Assembly (NCBI GenBank): GCA_000403335.2
Contig: KE159617.1
Span: 334,712-383,687, forward strand
DNA: 48,976 nucleotides
Source: Lachnospiraceae bacterium MD335
Lineage (GTDB): Bacteria > Bacillota > Clostridia > Lachnospirales > Lachnospiraceae
Reading direction: 5' to 3'
The notes beneath the pieces are model-generated. The model saw only the letters and a list, made by a program, of their open reading frames with translations. It had not been told where the DNA came from and did no database searches. Both the position numbers and the translations under genes were made by a program. Below, one piece after another: positions 9,387-17,800 of the stretch (positions within the stretch are counted from its first letter, which is position 1; every line of letters begins with the position of its first letter).

Positions 9387-10766
9387 CTATTTTGCAGCCG
9401 CTGCGTTTGCAGTCGTCACAAATTCCTCAACAGCCGTGGCAACATCTGTGCCAGAGCCAATCTGCTGGAGCATGTTCCACCATGCGGTACGAGCTTCAGC
9501 CCAGCCGCCAACTACCTGATAGTAGTCGCCCATGTACGGGATAAACTTCGCGTACTCAGACATCAGGTCGTCGCCATCGTAGATATTTCCAAGATCCTTT
9601 ACAGGCCAGAAGTTGGAAGCCTGCACACTCAGGGGAGCCTGTGTCGGGTCGTTTGCCATAAAGTCGATGAAGGTCTTTGAAGCCGCAATCTTCGCCGCGT
9701 CGCCGTTGTCGAAGATACCAAAGCCCCAAATACCGCCGCAAAGCTGCGGTTCGCCGTTCTCTGACGGGAATGCCATCGGAAGCACGTCAAAGTTGATGTT
9801 TCCCTGCTCCTGATTATTCTTTTCCTGCGTTGCGTTCCAGCAGAATGCCATTGCGAACGTTCCGTTGCAGAACATGTTTACTTCGTCGCCGCCTGCGATG
9901 GAAGCGTCAAAGTTAATACCGTCCATGCTCTTTAACAGCTCAAGCGCCTTGATGTTCTCAGGGCTGTTTGCCGTATACTCCGTATGTTCGGGATTGGTAA
10001 AGGTTCCGCCATACAGATTGTTGATGAGTGCACGTGTTCCCTGATCACCGCCCTGACCGCTGCAGTAAACTGCGCCGACGTTCTGCTGACCGTTGTCGTA
10101 TACTGCCTGAACTGCCTTTTGGAAGTTCTCCGTCGTCCATGTGCCTTTTTCTTCGTCTAAGTACTGAAGCGCGCCTGCCGCCTCAAAGATGTCTCTGTTG
10201 ATCGCCATCGTATGTGCCGTCATACACAGCGGATATTCATAAAATACGCCGTCGCTGCTCTTGCAGGCATTTTCTACGGAGTCGTAAATTGCTGCCTTTG
10301 CGTCGTCCGTCCACAGGTCGGCAAGGTCTACCATCAGTCCCCTTGCGCCCCAGTTTGCAACCAGTCGCTCCGGTCCCTCAAGCACGATGTCCGGTGCCTG
10401 ATTTCCCTCAATCGCCGTGTTAATCTGGTCGTCGCCGTTGGTGTAGTCCAAGTATTCAACCGTTACGTGAATGTCAGGGTAAGCTGCGTTAAAGTTTGCA
10501 ATCATGTCGTCAACCGTAGCAGCGTCGCCCCAACTTCCAACAGGATATGTCCATAACGTGATGTCCGCCGCCTGTGCAGCGTCCCCGCTTGCGGCAGGTT
10601 CTGCCGTATCCTGCTTTGCCGTGTCCTGTGTCGCTGCGTTGTCCGCAGGAGCAGGAGCGGGTGCAGGCTCGGGCTGGGTTGTGGTGGTATCCTTACCGCC
10701 GCATGCAGTCAGTGAACATACCATGACTAAACTCATTAACAGTGCCGTAATTTTACGCTTCTTCAT
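9387..10766 (-). CDS. ABC sugar-binding lipoprotein (sialic acid uptake, SatA-like)
   Basis: A 459-aa extracellular solute-binding protein. The signal peptide ends in lipobox LTAC with Cys22 as the lipid anchor, followed by a Pro/Ala/Gln/Thr-rich linker to about residue 65. The mature domain (ADITLWTYPVGSWGDAATVD onwards) has the two-lobe fold expected of family 1 sugar-binding proteins. It captures the substrate outside the membrane and hands it to the two permeases downstream. It is the first gene of the leftward operon behind a strong promoter; GGAGGG precedes the ATG. Sialic acid as ligand is inferred from context. Confidence 0.9.
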   Translation of the reverse strand: MKKRKITALLMSLVMVCSLTACGGKDTTTTQPEPAPAPAPADNAATQDTAKQDTAEPAASGDAAQAADITLWTYPVGSWGDAATVDDMIANFNAAYPDIHVTVEYLDYTNGDDQINTAIEGNQAPDIVLEGPERLVANWGARGLMVDLADLWTDDAKAAIYDSVENACKSSDGVFYEYPLCMTAHTMAINRDIFEAAGALQYLDEEKGTWTTENFQKAVQAVYDNGQQNVGAVYCSGQGGDQGTRALINNLYGGTFTNPEHTEYTANSPENIKALELLKSMDGINFDASIAGGDEVNMFCNGTFAMAFCWNATQEKNNQEQGNINFDVLPMAFPSENGEPQLCGGIWGFGIFDNGDAAKIAASKTFIDFMANDPTQAPLSVQASNFWPVKDLGNIYDGDDLMSEYAKFIPYMGDYYQVVGGWAEARTAWWNMLQQIGSGTDVATAVEEFVTTANAAAAK

Positions 10767-10827
10767 AATAATGAACCCTCCTTTTTTGTGAAAATGTTAT
10801 AACCGATTAGGTCTTAATTGTAATTTT

Positions 10828-10856
10828 ATTGTACGTTTGTGTAGTATTTTTGTCAA
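10828..10856 (-). promoter_or_regulatory. Strong SigA promoter of the leftward nan operon
   Basis: On the minus strand TTGACA (10856-10851) and TACAAT (10833-10828) are exactly 17 bp apart. The expected start is near 10821, giving a leader of about 55 nt before the binding-protein ATG. Confidence 0.85.
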
Positions 10857-10865
10857 TACATTTTT

Positions 10866-10903
10866 GAAAAAAATTTTCTCTTTTTAAAATTTTGAAAATT
10901 TTC
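10866..10903. promoter_or_regulatory. AT-rich palindromes between divergent promoters
   Basis: GAAAATTTTC (10894-10903) is a perfect palindrome, and a looser copy with a longer A run lies at 10866-10878. Both sit between the two divergent -35 boxes. They are candidate operators for the RpiR regulator encoded at 13913, or UP-element-like tracts. This is inference from position and symmetry. Confidence 0.35.
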
Positions 10904-10913
10904 GTCACTTCCA

Positions 10914-10942
10914 TTGCGACTTGTAAGGTTCTATGATATAGT
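10914..10942 (+). promoter_or_regulatory. Extended -10 promoter of the nagB-nagA-nanK-rpiR operon
   Basis: TTGCGA (10914-10919) and TATAGT (10937-10942) are 17 bp apart, with TG one base before the -10 box (extended -10). The start would be near 10949, leaving a leader of about 118 nt that contains a long inverted repeat. Confidence 0.65.
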
Positions 10943-10958
10943 TTCTTTATAGAGACTT

Positions 10959-11012
10959 TTATCATATTGTTACTATATGTACTTTAAGGATAACAATAGT
11001 ACAATATGATAA
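10959..11012 (+). promoter_or_regulatory. Long inverted repeat in the nagB leader
   Basis: TTATCATATTGT (10959-10970), a bulged T and ACTAT (10972-10976) pair with ATAGT (10996-11000) and ACAATATGATAA (11001-11012). A competing pairing, ATTGTTA (10966-10972) with TAACAAT (10991-10997), uses the same bases. The element lies just downstream of the transcription start, so it may be a roadblock operator for the RpiR regulator, or an RNA stem in the leader. Confidence 0.6.
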
Positions 11013-11066
11013 GTAATCAGGTTGTATGTGCTGTGCACTGGAACCGTTTTGAATTGGAGGTTTGTT

Positions 11067-11792
11067 ATGAGAATTTACAAAGCAAAAAATTATGACGACA
11101 TGAGCCGCAAGGCAGCAAACATTATTTCGGCACAGATTATCATGAAGCCCGACTGCGTGCTTGGGCTTGCCACAGGATCGACGCCGCTTGGCGCATACCG
11201 TCATCTTGTGGAATGGTATGAGAAGGGCGACCTTGATTTTTCGGAGGTTATTACGGTCAATTTGGACGAATACAAAGGACTGACACGTGATAATCCGCAG
11301 AGCTATTATTATTTTATGAATGAAAACCTGTTCGGAAAAGTAAACATTGATAAGAATAGAACATATCTTCCTGACGGAACGGAACCGGACAGCAATACTG
11401 CCTGCCAAAAATACAATGAAATCCTCAAAGCCGTGGGCGCGCCGGATCTCCAGCTTTTAGGGCTTGGACACAACGGACACATCGGTTTTAATGAACCGGG
11501 AGAGAGCTTCTCCACGGAAACACACTGTATCACGCTCTCAGAACAGACAATCAAGGCAAACGCACGTTTCTTTGCGACGGAAGAGGAGGTGCCGCGCCAG
11601 GCATATACAATGGGAATAAAGACAATTATGTCCGCAAATAAAATTTTGCTTATTGTGTCAGGCGAAGCGAAAGCAGACATTGTAAAGGAGGCATTCTTTG
11701 GTCCGATTACACCGCATGTACCGGCTTCCATTCTGCAGCTTCATCCGAACGTATTCCTTGTGGCTGACGAGGCGGCTCTGTCAAAATGTTAA
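11067..11792 (+). CDS. nagB: glucosamine-6-phosphate deaminase
   Basis: A 241-aa enzyme that converts GlcN-6-P to fructose-6-P and ammonia, the exit step into glycolysis. Motifs are the phosphate-binding GLATGSTPLGAY (33-44), NLDEY with Asp67, and GLGHNGHIGFNEPG (132-145). Length fits Bacillus-type NagB, which lacks the longer C-terminus of the allosteric E. coli enzyme. ATG 11067 is chosen because TTGGAGG is 7 nt upstream and MRIYKAKNYD is the expected N-terminus; a reading from 11022 adds 15 unsupported residues. First gene of the rightward operon. Confidence 0.95.
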   Translation: MRIYKAKNYDDMSRKAANIISAQIIMKPDCVLGLATGSTPLGAYRHLVEWYEKGDLDFSEVITVNLDEYKGLTRDNPQSYYYFMNENLFGKVNIDKNRTYLPDGTEPDSNTACQKYNEILKAVGAPDLQLLGLGHNGHIGFNEPGESFSTETHCITLSEQTIKANARFFATEEEVPRQAYTMGIKTIMSANKILLIVSGEAKADIVKEAFFGPITPHVPASILQLHPNVFLVADEAALSKC

Positions 11793-11807
11793 GGAAGGTG
11801 GTCAGTC

Positions 11808-12980
11808 ATGACATTGAAGAAAATTATCAACGGAGTGGTTTTTCAGGAAGATGGCTCTTTTGAGAACCAAACCGTATATATAATGGATGAAAAGATTGTT
11901 TCACAGAAGGATTATCTTAGTGTATCGGGTGACGAGACAGTGATTGACGCCGAAGGAAATTATGTTATACCCGGTCTCACGGACATTCATTTTCACGGCT
12001 GTATGGGAAGTGACTGCTGTGACGGCACGGTGGAGGCATTCCGGACAATGGCGGAGTATGAGCTGAGCCAGGGCATAACCTCTATCACGCCTGCAACGAT
12101 GACAATGCCCGAGGACGTGCTTTCACAGATTTGCCGTGCCGCAAGGACCTTTTGCGATACGGAGGATGACAATGCTGCGGATTTGTGCGGACTTTATATG
12201 GAAGGGCCTTTTATCAATCCTGTCAAAAAGGGTGCGCAGAACGGGAATTATATTGTTCCTTCCAGCTTAGAGATGTTAAACCGTTTACAGGATATTTCGG
12301 GAGGACTGTTTCGGACTGTGGCGATTGCTCCTGAAACGCAGGGCGCAATGGACTTTATCCGTGCAGCCGGCAGCCGTATCAATATTTCCATTGCGCATAC
12401 GGCAGCGGATTATGATACCGCAAGGGAGGCGATTTCCTGCGGTGCATCGCAGCTGACGCATACCTACAATGCCATGCCGCCGTTTTCACACCGCGCGCCG
12501 GGACCGATCGGCGCCGCTGCGGACAGTGAACACTGTATGGCAGAGCTGATTTGCGACGGTATTCATATTCATCCCGCAGTGGTGAGAACAACCTTTAAGA
12601 TATTCGGAGATGACAGAATTATATTTATCAGCGACAGTATGCGCGCGGCAGGTCTTGCGGACGGTCAGTATGATTTAGGCGGTCAGACGGTCATTGTCAA
12701 GGGAAATTTGGCAGTGTTGGAGGACGGCACAATCGCAGGCTCCGTGACAAACCTTATGGACTGTGTGCGCAATGCCGTAAATAATATGGATATTTCTCTT
12801 GGAAGCGCAATCAAGTGCGCCGCTGTCAATCCGGCAAAGGCGGTTGGGATTTATGAGCATTACGGCAGTCTTACGCCCGGAAAATTTGCGAATATTGTAA
12901 TACTTGACAAAAATTTAACATTAAAAATGGTATTTCATCACGCTTCCTTGATAAAGGAACATAAAATCGGAGGAAACTAA
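11808..12980 (+). CDS. nagA: N-acetylglucosamine-6-phosphate deacetylase
   Basis: A 390-aa amidohydrolase that removes acetate from GlcNAc-6-P. The metal motif is DIHFHG (His61, His63), YMEGPFINP carries the metal-binding glutamate, SIAHTAADY and HTYNAMPPF the other histidines, and ISDSMRAAG the catalytic aspartate. It follows nagB by 15 bp with a GGAAGGTGG ribosome site. Together with NagB it finishes the route from ManNAc-6-P made by the kinase and NanE. Confidence 0.95.
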   Translation: MTLKKIINGVVFQEDGSFENQTVYIMDEKIVSQKDYLSVSGDETVIDAEGNYVIPGLTDIHFHGCMGSDCCDGTVEAFRTMAEYELSQGITSITPATMTMPEDVLSQICRAARTFCDTEDDNAADLCGLYMEGPFINPVKKGAQNGNYIVPSSLEMLNRLQDISGGLFRTVAIAPETQGAMDFIRAAGSRINISIAHTAADYDTAREAISCGASQLTHTYNAMPPFSHRAPGPIGAAADSEHCMAELICDGIHIHPAVVRTTFKIFGDDRIIFISDSMRAAGLADGQYDLGGQTVIVKGNLAVLEDGTIAGSVTNLMDCVRNAVNNMDISLGSAIKCAAVNPAKAVGIYEHYGSLTPGKFANIVILDKNLTLKMVFHHASLIKEHKIGGN

Positions 12981-12982
12981 TT

Positions 12983-13855
12983 ATGGCAGTTATGGTGCTT
13001 GATATAGGAGGTACTGCAATCAAATCCGCCCTGTACAATGAAGGAACGCTGACAGACATAAAAGAAACACCCACGCAGGCGGCACAGGGCGGTTCCCACG
13101 TAGTGAACCGGATAAAAGAAATTATTAAGGAATACCAAAAGGACTATTCTTTTGAGCGCATTGGCATCAGCACTGCCGGACAGGTAGATCCCGTGCGCGG
13201 AGAAATTGTATATGCAAATCAGAATATCCCCGGTTACATGGGTACGAAACTAAAGAAAATTATGGAAGAAGAATTTCATGTGCCCACAAAGGTAGAAAAT
13301 GATGTCAACTCAGCCGCAATCGCAGAATCGGTATTTGGTGTGGGGAAGCCCTACAAAGAATTTGTATGCCTTACCTATGGCACGGGAGTCGGCGGCGCGA
13401 TTTTTGCAAACGGGAAGCTATACACAGGAAGCAGTTATTGCGCAGGGGAGTTTGGGGCGATTGTTACGCACCCCGAAGACCGGATTTTGGGGAAGGACAT
13501 GTTTGTGGGCTGCTATGAAAAATACGCTTCGGTGACGGCGCTTGTAAACAGTGCGCTTCGTGTAGATGCCTCTTTGACCAACGGCAGAAAAATATTTGAA
13601 CGGATTGGAGAGCTAGAGGTAAAAGAGGTTGTTGACCGTTGGATTTTGGAAATTATTTATGGGCTGACAACGATTATTCATATGCTGAACCCGGAATGCG
13701 TGATACTTGGGGGCGGAGTCATGGAGCAGCCCTACGTGCTGGAACGTCTGCGGGAACAGTTGTATCAGCACATTATGTCCAGTTATCATCATGTTATGAT
13801 AGAGAAAGCAGCGCTTGGAAACCGTGCCGGAATGTTGGGAGCGGCTGTTTTGTAA
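12983..13855 (+). CDS. nanK: ROK-family sugar kinase (probable N-acetylmannosamine kinase)
   Basis: A 290-aa cytoplasmic kinase. The ATP-site start is LDIGGTAIKSALY, GISTAGQVDP follows, and the catalytic aspartate is in VENDVNSAAIAE. The usual ROK zinc motif is not kept: the ExGH histidine is alanine (GEFGAI) and the CxCGxxGC cysteines are mostly replaced (LGKDMFVGCYE). It starts 2 bp after nagA stops, behind ATCGGAGG. A ManNAc kinase is otherwise missing from a locus that has NanA and NanE, so this role is the best inference; another amino-sugar kinase activity is possible. Confidence 0.8.
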   Translation: MAVMVLDIGGTAIKSALYNEGTLTDIKETPTQAAQGGSHVVNRIKEIIKEYQKDYSFERIGISTAGQVDPVRGEIVYANQNIPGYMGTKLKKIMEEEFHVPTKVENDVNSAAIAESVFGVGKPYKEFVCLTYGTGVGGAIFANGKLYTGSSYCAGEFGAIVTHPEDRILGKDMFVGCYEKYASVTALVNSALRVDASLTNGRKIFERIGELEVKEVVDRWILEIIYGLTTIIHMLNPECVILGGGVMEQPYVLERLREQLYQHIMSSYHHVMIEKAALGNRAGMLGAAVL

Positions 13856-13912
13856 GACGGCAGACGTTCTGTATGAGTGCGCTGCAAGGCGATACGAAAG
13901 GAGAATATTATT

Positions 13913-14770
13913 TTGTCAGAAAATATTTTAGAGACAATCACGACACAGTATCATTCCCTTACCCGTTCCAGTCAAAAGCTGGCTGATTATATTCTTGCCA
14001 ATGCACATGATGCACAGTATATGTCTATCTCGGGTCTTGCTGAACATAGCGGCGTGTCGGAGGCTTCCATTACACGCTTTTGCCGCAGCCTTGGTTTGAC
14101 GGGTTACAACAGCCTGAAGCTGGCGCTTGCCAAGGCGGATTATGTAACGGACTTGGGAGAGTCCTCGCATACCTCTGACACAATAACATCACAAGATACC
14201 TTCAGCAGTATTTTCCGCAAGCTCTATAATGCCAATATTTTGTCCCTGAATGAAACAATGGAGCTTTTGGATGAAAATAATATTTCCAAGGCGGTAGATC
14301 TCATATCTGCCGCCGACAGGGTATTTTGTCTTGGGCATGGGGGAAGCATGGTTATGGCAATGGAGGCATGGGCGCGTTTTTCCACGGCGACGTCACATTT
14401 TGTTCATATTGAGGATTCCCATATGCAGGTTATGCATTTGGCGCTTGCCACAGAGAAAGACGTGATTTTATTTTTCTCGTATTCAGGCTCCACCAAGGAT
14501 ATGGAAGACATCATGCATGTTGCAAAAGAGCGTCATATATCCGTCATATTGGTAACGCACTTTCCAAATTCCTGCGCGGCAGGCTATGCGGATGTGGTGC
14601 TTTTGTGCGGTTACAATGAAAGTCCGCTGCAGTCCGGTTCTGTTGCCGCGAAGCTGGGGCAGCTCTTCATTATAGAGTGCCTTTTCTATGTTTTCTGTAA
14701 GAGAAATCCGGATATTCTTTCAAAGGCACGCGCGTCTACGATAGAAGCGATTATGCCGAAGTTTTTATAA
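13913..14770 (+). CDS. RpiR-family transcriptional regulator of the nan/nag locus
   Basis: A 285-aa regulator with an N-terminal HTH (GLAEHSGVSEASITRFCRSL) and a C-terminal SIS sugar-phosphate-binding domain (VFCLGHGGSM, FFSYSGSTKDM). TTG 13913 is proposed as start because AAAGGAG lies 9 nt upstream; the ATG at 13877 has no ribosome site and would extend into the spacer. As last gene of the rightward operon, with palindromes in the divergent control region, it very likely controls both operons in response to a phosphorylated amino sugar such as ManNAc-6-P or GlcNAc-6-P (inference). Confidence 0.9.
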   Translation: MSENILETITTQYHSLTRSSQKLADYILANAHDAQYMSISGLAEHSGVSEASITRFCRSLGLTGYNSLKLALAKADYVTDLGESSHTSDTITSQDTFSSIFRKLYNANILSLNETMELLDENNISKAVDLISAADRVFCLGHGGSMVMAMEAWARFSTATSHFVHIEDSHMQVMHLALATEKDVILFFSYSGSTKDMEDIMHVAKERHISVILVTHFPNSCAAGYADVVLLCGYNESPLQSGSVAAKLGQLFIIECLFYVFCKRNPDILSKARASTIEAIMPKFL

Positions 14771-14787
14771 AGATAACGATAACACAC

Positions 14788-14817
14788 AAATACCTCGCAG
14801 TTTTCTGCGAGGTATTT
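14788..14817. terminator. Bidirectional terminator between convergent units
   Basis: A perfect 13-bp stem, AAATACCTCGCAG (14788-14800) and CTGCGAGGTATTT (14805-14817), with loop TTTT. It serves the rightward nag operon and the leftward surface-protein gene ending at 14828. Confidence 0.9.
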
Positions 14818-14827
14818 GACTGAATGG

Positions 14828-17800
14828 TTATTGTATTTTTATTGTTTTCGTTACACTCGAACCTGAGAAATCTCCAAGTCCCGTTATTGTAACCTTGGTT
14901 TTGTTTTTCTTCATACCGGATGCGTCAGGTATAATCTTGTATTGAACCCCTTCTTTTAACTGTTTTTTATTATAAGTAACGGAAAGATTTTTCATGGTTC
15001 CTTTTATGGAAGCCTTGGAAATCTTTTGCGGTAAAATGGTAAATGCTGCCGTCGCAGTTAATCCTGCGTAATTTCCTTTTCCCGTAATGATGACTTTTGC
15101 TTTTTTGCCGGCTGTGGAAACGTGAAGATTTTCCGTATAAGTGACGGTATAATCTATATCTTTTTTCAGCTTTTTCGTTCCCGATTTTACGGTAACAGAT
15201 GGCTTTTGGAGCTGTCCGCTGTAAGTCCTGTCGGAAATCGGTGCAATTATCAGTTTCGTCTTGTTTGCTTTTAATGCCGTAATTTCAAAGGGTTCTACAA
15301 CTTCCCCTCTGTAAGCGCCTTTTCCCGTGATAATCACATATGCGGTTCCGGCGTTCACGTTGTTTTGATAACGAACTTTATAGTCTTTATTTGCGGTAAG
15401 CGTTGTGCCGCCGATTTTGACAGCCGCTGCAGGCTGCAATGCCTTGCCTGTGTATTCCATGCCTGGCTGTTTTAAGGTGACATGCTGCGGATTGATGACA
15501 TGGGCTTCATCCACATCATATACAGCCAGCTTGACAACTTTGCTGTCTTTGTAATTGCCTAGTCCCGTAACGGTTATTTTTGCGGATTTTGCAGCGTTTG
15601 CCGTAAGAGCGGCGTCGTAGGCGAGCTTGTAATCCGTTCCGTTTTTCAGAAGCGTTGCGCCGTCATATACATAGACTGGCGGTTCGGACTTTGAACCTGT
15701 TGTCATGCTTCCTGTCAAAATTTTAAGCTTTTTGACTGATTTTTGGTTTATTGTAAAGGGCGCTTTCAGCGTTCCCTTATAAGAGCCGATTCCTTTAACG
15801 AGAACCGTGCCGGTTCCGGCGTTTACATTGTTTTGGTATTCGACCTGATAATCCAAGCCTTCCGTCAATGTGATTTTTTTGCGGTTTTCAACCACTGTGA
15901 CTTTAACGGCAGGTCTGTATTCATTTTGGTCATAAACCTTAGCCTTAACACGTGTGAGTGTGCCGCTGACTGCGTTCAGGTCTGTTCTGCCTGTTTCGGG
16001 TTCGGAAGTGCTTTCGTCTGTTTCGGTGCTTTCCTGTTCCAAACTGCTTTCAACCGTTTCCGAGCTTTCGGTTTCGATAGAGCTTTCTTCTGTCTTGGAA
16101 CTTTCGACTGTGGAAGCGCCTTCCTCCTCGCTGTATTCTTCACTTGGCGTATTTTCACTTGCTTCTGAGTTTTCCTCAACCTTAGAGCTTTCGATAACAG
16201 AAGAGTTTTCCTCAACCTTAGAGCTTTCGACAGCAGAAGAGTTTTCCTCAACCTTAGAACTTTCAACAATAGAAGAGCTTTCTTCAACTTTAGCGCTTTC
16301 GATAGCAGAAGAGGTTTCCTCAATCCTAGAACTTTCTACTACAGAAGAACTTTCCTCAACCTTAGAGCTCTCGATAGCAGAAGAACTTTCCTCCTCCTGA
16401 ATGTCATCTCTCGTCAGCAGAATACTCGTGCTCATATTCTTCGGAAGCGCAGTATATACCTTCCCGTTTTGGTCATGCCAATACGTGCCTTCCACCTTCG
16501 GAAGCGCAGCGTCCGCCTTTACATTCTTCGGCGTCCAAATTGATACAAGCTGATTGCAGCCGTCAAACATCCCGCGAAAATTGGTTTCCCTGCCTGCGTC
16601 AACCATACTCAAATCCGCTGACCTTAAATTGACACAGCCGCTGAAAAGACCGTCAAGATCATCAGCCTCGTCTACATAAAGCGTCGCCGTCCTGATGTCC
16701 TTTGCATAATCCTTCTCCGTTGACCAAATCGGAGAGCCATATGCTTTGCATGTGCCTTTTCCCATGACCTTCAGATTTCCGTTTTTGTCGATTTTATAGG
16801 CGATATCCTCATTGGGAGATCCGGCGATTTCATGCGCAATATCATCATCACGGAACGCTTCAATGTAATAGATGTCAAGCTCGCTCTTAAGCTCCGCATG
16901 TGCAACCTGAAGCCGTTTCTTTCCCGTTGTCGATATATCAATTTCATCAATATTTGACCAATAATAGCAGGCATGAATTCTGAATTCTTTCCCTTCATCA
17001 AGAACCTCAAAAATCAGATATTCATCAGGCGCAGGCTTCGTTCCCGTCTCGAACACACATCCATTTTGGAAATAGAGTTTGGTACAGGTTCTTGCGGGCT
17101 TTATGATAATTTCCGATACTGCCGTAAAATTTTGGTAGGACACAATCAACTGCTTTGTACCGACAGTATTCATGTCAATGTCTTTGGCGTTTGTTGTATA
17201 GTCCGTGATTTCAGTGTGTGTACCCGAAACTGACCAGGCAAACACATGCAGTTCGGACAGGTCGAGCGTTTCGCCAAGGTAATACGTATCTATATCGTTC
17301 CTGACAGAAATCTTGGAATAGCTGTCCTCCTTTACTGTAATCTTCACGGTTGCCGATAGATTTTGCCACTTCACAATCAAATCTTTCGTACCTGCCGTAT
17401 TCATATTAATGCTTGCGGCGTTTGTCGTATAGCCTGATGTGATTTTCTCTGCCGGATATATATTGTTTGTGTATAGAAGTTCTACGGTCAAATCGTTTAC
17501 CTTCAGTGTATCGCCGACAAAGTACTCTTTTTTTATCTTGGAAACAGAAAGACTTTTGCCGATTACGGTCAGATTAATCGTCACGCTCTGCCCCTGATAA
17601 GAGATAACCAAATATTTTGTACCTGGCGTATTCATGTCAATTTGTGCGGCATTTGTCGTATAGTCGGTAGTAGTCGTACGGTTGTTGAAATTGTAATACA
17701 GTGTAACGGTCAAATCGGAAAGGTCAAGAGTATCGCCGACAAAATATTCTGTTTTCCGTTTTTCCACCACAAGCTCCGGTCTCTGCTTTAAGTGAATACT

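Noticed and set aside
10789-10802. Possible catabolite (cre) site in the leader of the binding-protein gene
   Set aside because: It has two mismatches to the core consensus, which AT-rich DNA gives often by chance.
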